6,727 nt of DNA from Deltaproteobacteria bacterium (GTDB taxonomy: Bacteria > Desulfobacterota > Desulfobacteria > Desulfobacterales > Desulfobacteraceae), in assembly GCA_019314105.1 (NCBI GenBank), contig JAFCZY010000103.1, forward strand, positions 1 to 6,727, written 5' to 3'. The notes beneath the pieces are model-generated. The model was not told where the DNA came from. It made no database searches and saw only the letters and a list, made by a program, of their open reading frames with translations. Below, piece after piece: positions 6,171 through 6,727 of the stretch. The position numbers were made by a program, and so were the translations under genes. The first letter of the stretch is position 1, and every line of letters starts with the position of its first letter.

Positions 6171-6727
6171 TCACCGGGTGCCCCCGTCCACTATGAAATC
6201 AGCTAAAACTGGTCTTTCTTTATCATAACAAATCATCCATTGTTTTTTTGTGCCCACCATTTCAGCCGCAGAAAAACCCGTCAATTTCTCACAGGCAGTG
6301 TTCCAGTGTGTGATGATGTGATCGGTGTCAATAATAAAGGTTGGAATCGAATTGCCTTGAACGGCATGGAAAAGTTTTTGCTCGCTCTCCCGCAATGTTT
6401 CTTCGGCAATTATACATTCACTGATGTCTTTTACTATTCCAGCCAAAGCAAATGGATTCCCTTGAGAATCTTTCAAAAACGTTGTTGTCATTAAAGTTGG
6501 AAATATTTTTCCTTGTTTTGTGATATGTCCGACTTCTCCGCTGTATGTACCTTGTGCTTTTACTTTTTTATTAAAGGGAATCACATCATTTTCGAGTTGC
6601 TCTTTATTGTGAAAAATTTCCAGGCTTTTGCCTGAATAGTCTTCGGGATTCTCATATCCATGCATTTTGCACCACGCCATGTTGGAAAATATAACGTTTC
6701 CTTTTAAATCAGCAAGTACCATTCCTT
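6171..6727 (-). CDS. Sensor kinase N-terminal PAS part, cut by the right edge and by a frameshift
   Basis: Upstream part of the same hybrid kinase. It is open at the right edge: Gly precedes the Met at 6722, and GMVLADLKGNVIFSN is internal PAS sequence, so this Met is not the true start. Counting from it, PAS1 covers about 1-105 (closing GIVKDISECIIAEE). PAS2 starts near 115 with FHAVQGNSIPTFIIDTDHII, reads through THWNTACEKLTGF and ERPVLADFIVDG, then ends abruptly with GTR and a TGA at 6171-6173. This PAS subfamily normally continues after ADxIVDG with AP.E.I..YY, which is exactly what the next frame encodes. As it stands, this reading frame would give a protein with one and a half PAS domains and no kinase. 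PAS ligands are unknown. Confidence 0.85.
   Translation of the reverse strand, partial: GMVLADLKGNVIFSNMAWCKMHGYENPEDYSGKSLEIFHNKEQLENDVIPFNKKVKAQGTYSGEVGHITKQGKIFPTLMTTTFLKDSQGNPFALAGIVKDISECIIAEETLRESEQKLFHAVQGNSIPTFIIDTDHIITHWNTACEKLTGFSAAEMVGTKKQWMICYDKERPVLADFIVDGGTR
6181..6185 (-). other. Frameshift site: run of five G on the coding strand
   Basis: In the present frame the coding strand reads VDGGTR and then TGA. With four G instead of five it reads [16 protein letters not shown] without interruption, restoring the PAS consensus and joining both parts of the kinase. A real mutation, phase variation by slippage, or a homopolymer sequencing error would all look the same here. Confidence 0.85.

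Noticed and set aside
6171..6173. UGA in the kinase read as selenocysteine, tempting because selA is nearby
   Set aside because: Reading through the UGA in the same frame meets a TAA 12 codons later (6135-6137), and the PAS continuation lies in a different frame, so only a one-base shift explains it.

Overview
The window (6,727 bases) looks like chromosomal DNA from an anaerobic Desulfobacterota bacterium, most likely a Desulfobacter/Desulfobacula-type sulfate reducer. That placement is an inference from style: large PAS-rich sensor kinases, a selenocysteine-synthesis gene and moderately AT-rich DNA. No marker gene proves it. No tRNA, rRNA, CRISPR array, insertion sequence or prophage gene is visible.

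Layout. (1) Positions 1-1545, minus strand: the first 515 residues of a cytoplasmic PAS-PAS-HisKA-HATPase sensor kinase that runs off the left edge. (2) Positions 1546-1726: an AT-rich divergent promoter region with one good sigma70-type promoter candidate in each direction and short repeats around both. (3) Positions 1727-4816, plus strand: a tight three-gene operon. It holds ilvN (acetolactate synthase regulatory subunit), selA (L-seryl-tRNA(Sec) selenium transferase) and an unnamed protein with a degenerate GGDEF-like domain followed by about six TPR repeats. Each junction overlaps (4 nt, then 11 nt), so translational coupling is likely. (4) Positions 4826-6727, minus strand and convergent with the operon: a PAS-PAS-HisKA-HATPase-REC hybrid kinase that runs off the right edge. 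Its reading frame is broken at a run of five G (5 C on the plus strand, 6181-6185); removing one base restores a continuous protein.

How it fits together. SelA makes Sec-tRNA(Sec) for selenoproteins, which are common in sulfate reducers (formate dehydrogenases, hydrogenases). The usual partner selB is not next to selA; the GGDEF-like/TPR gene takes that place. ilvN has no catalytic ilvB beside it. The two flanking kinases have no cognate regulator in the window and no sequence-based tie to the operon.

The points most worth following up are the pairing of selA with the degenerate GGDEF-TPR protein, the coupling of an orphan ilvN to selA, and the single-base frameshift in the right-hand kinase.
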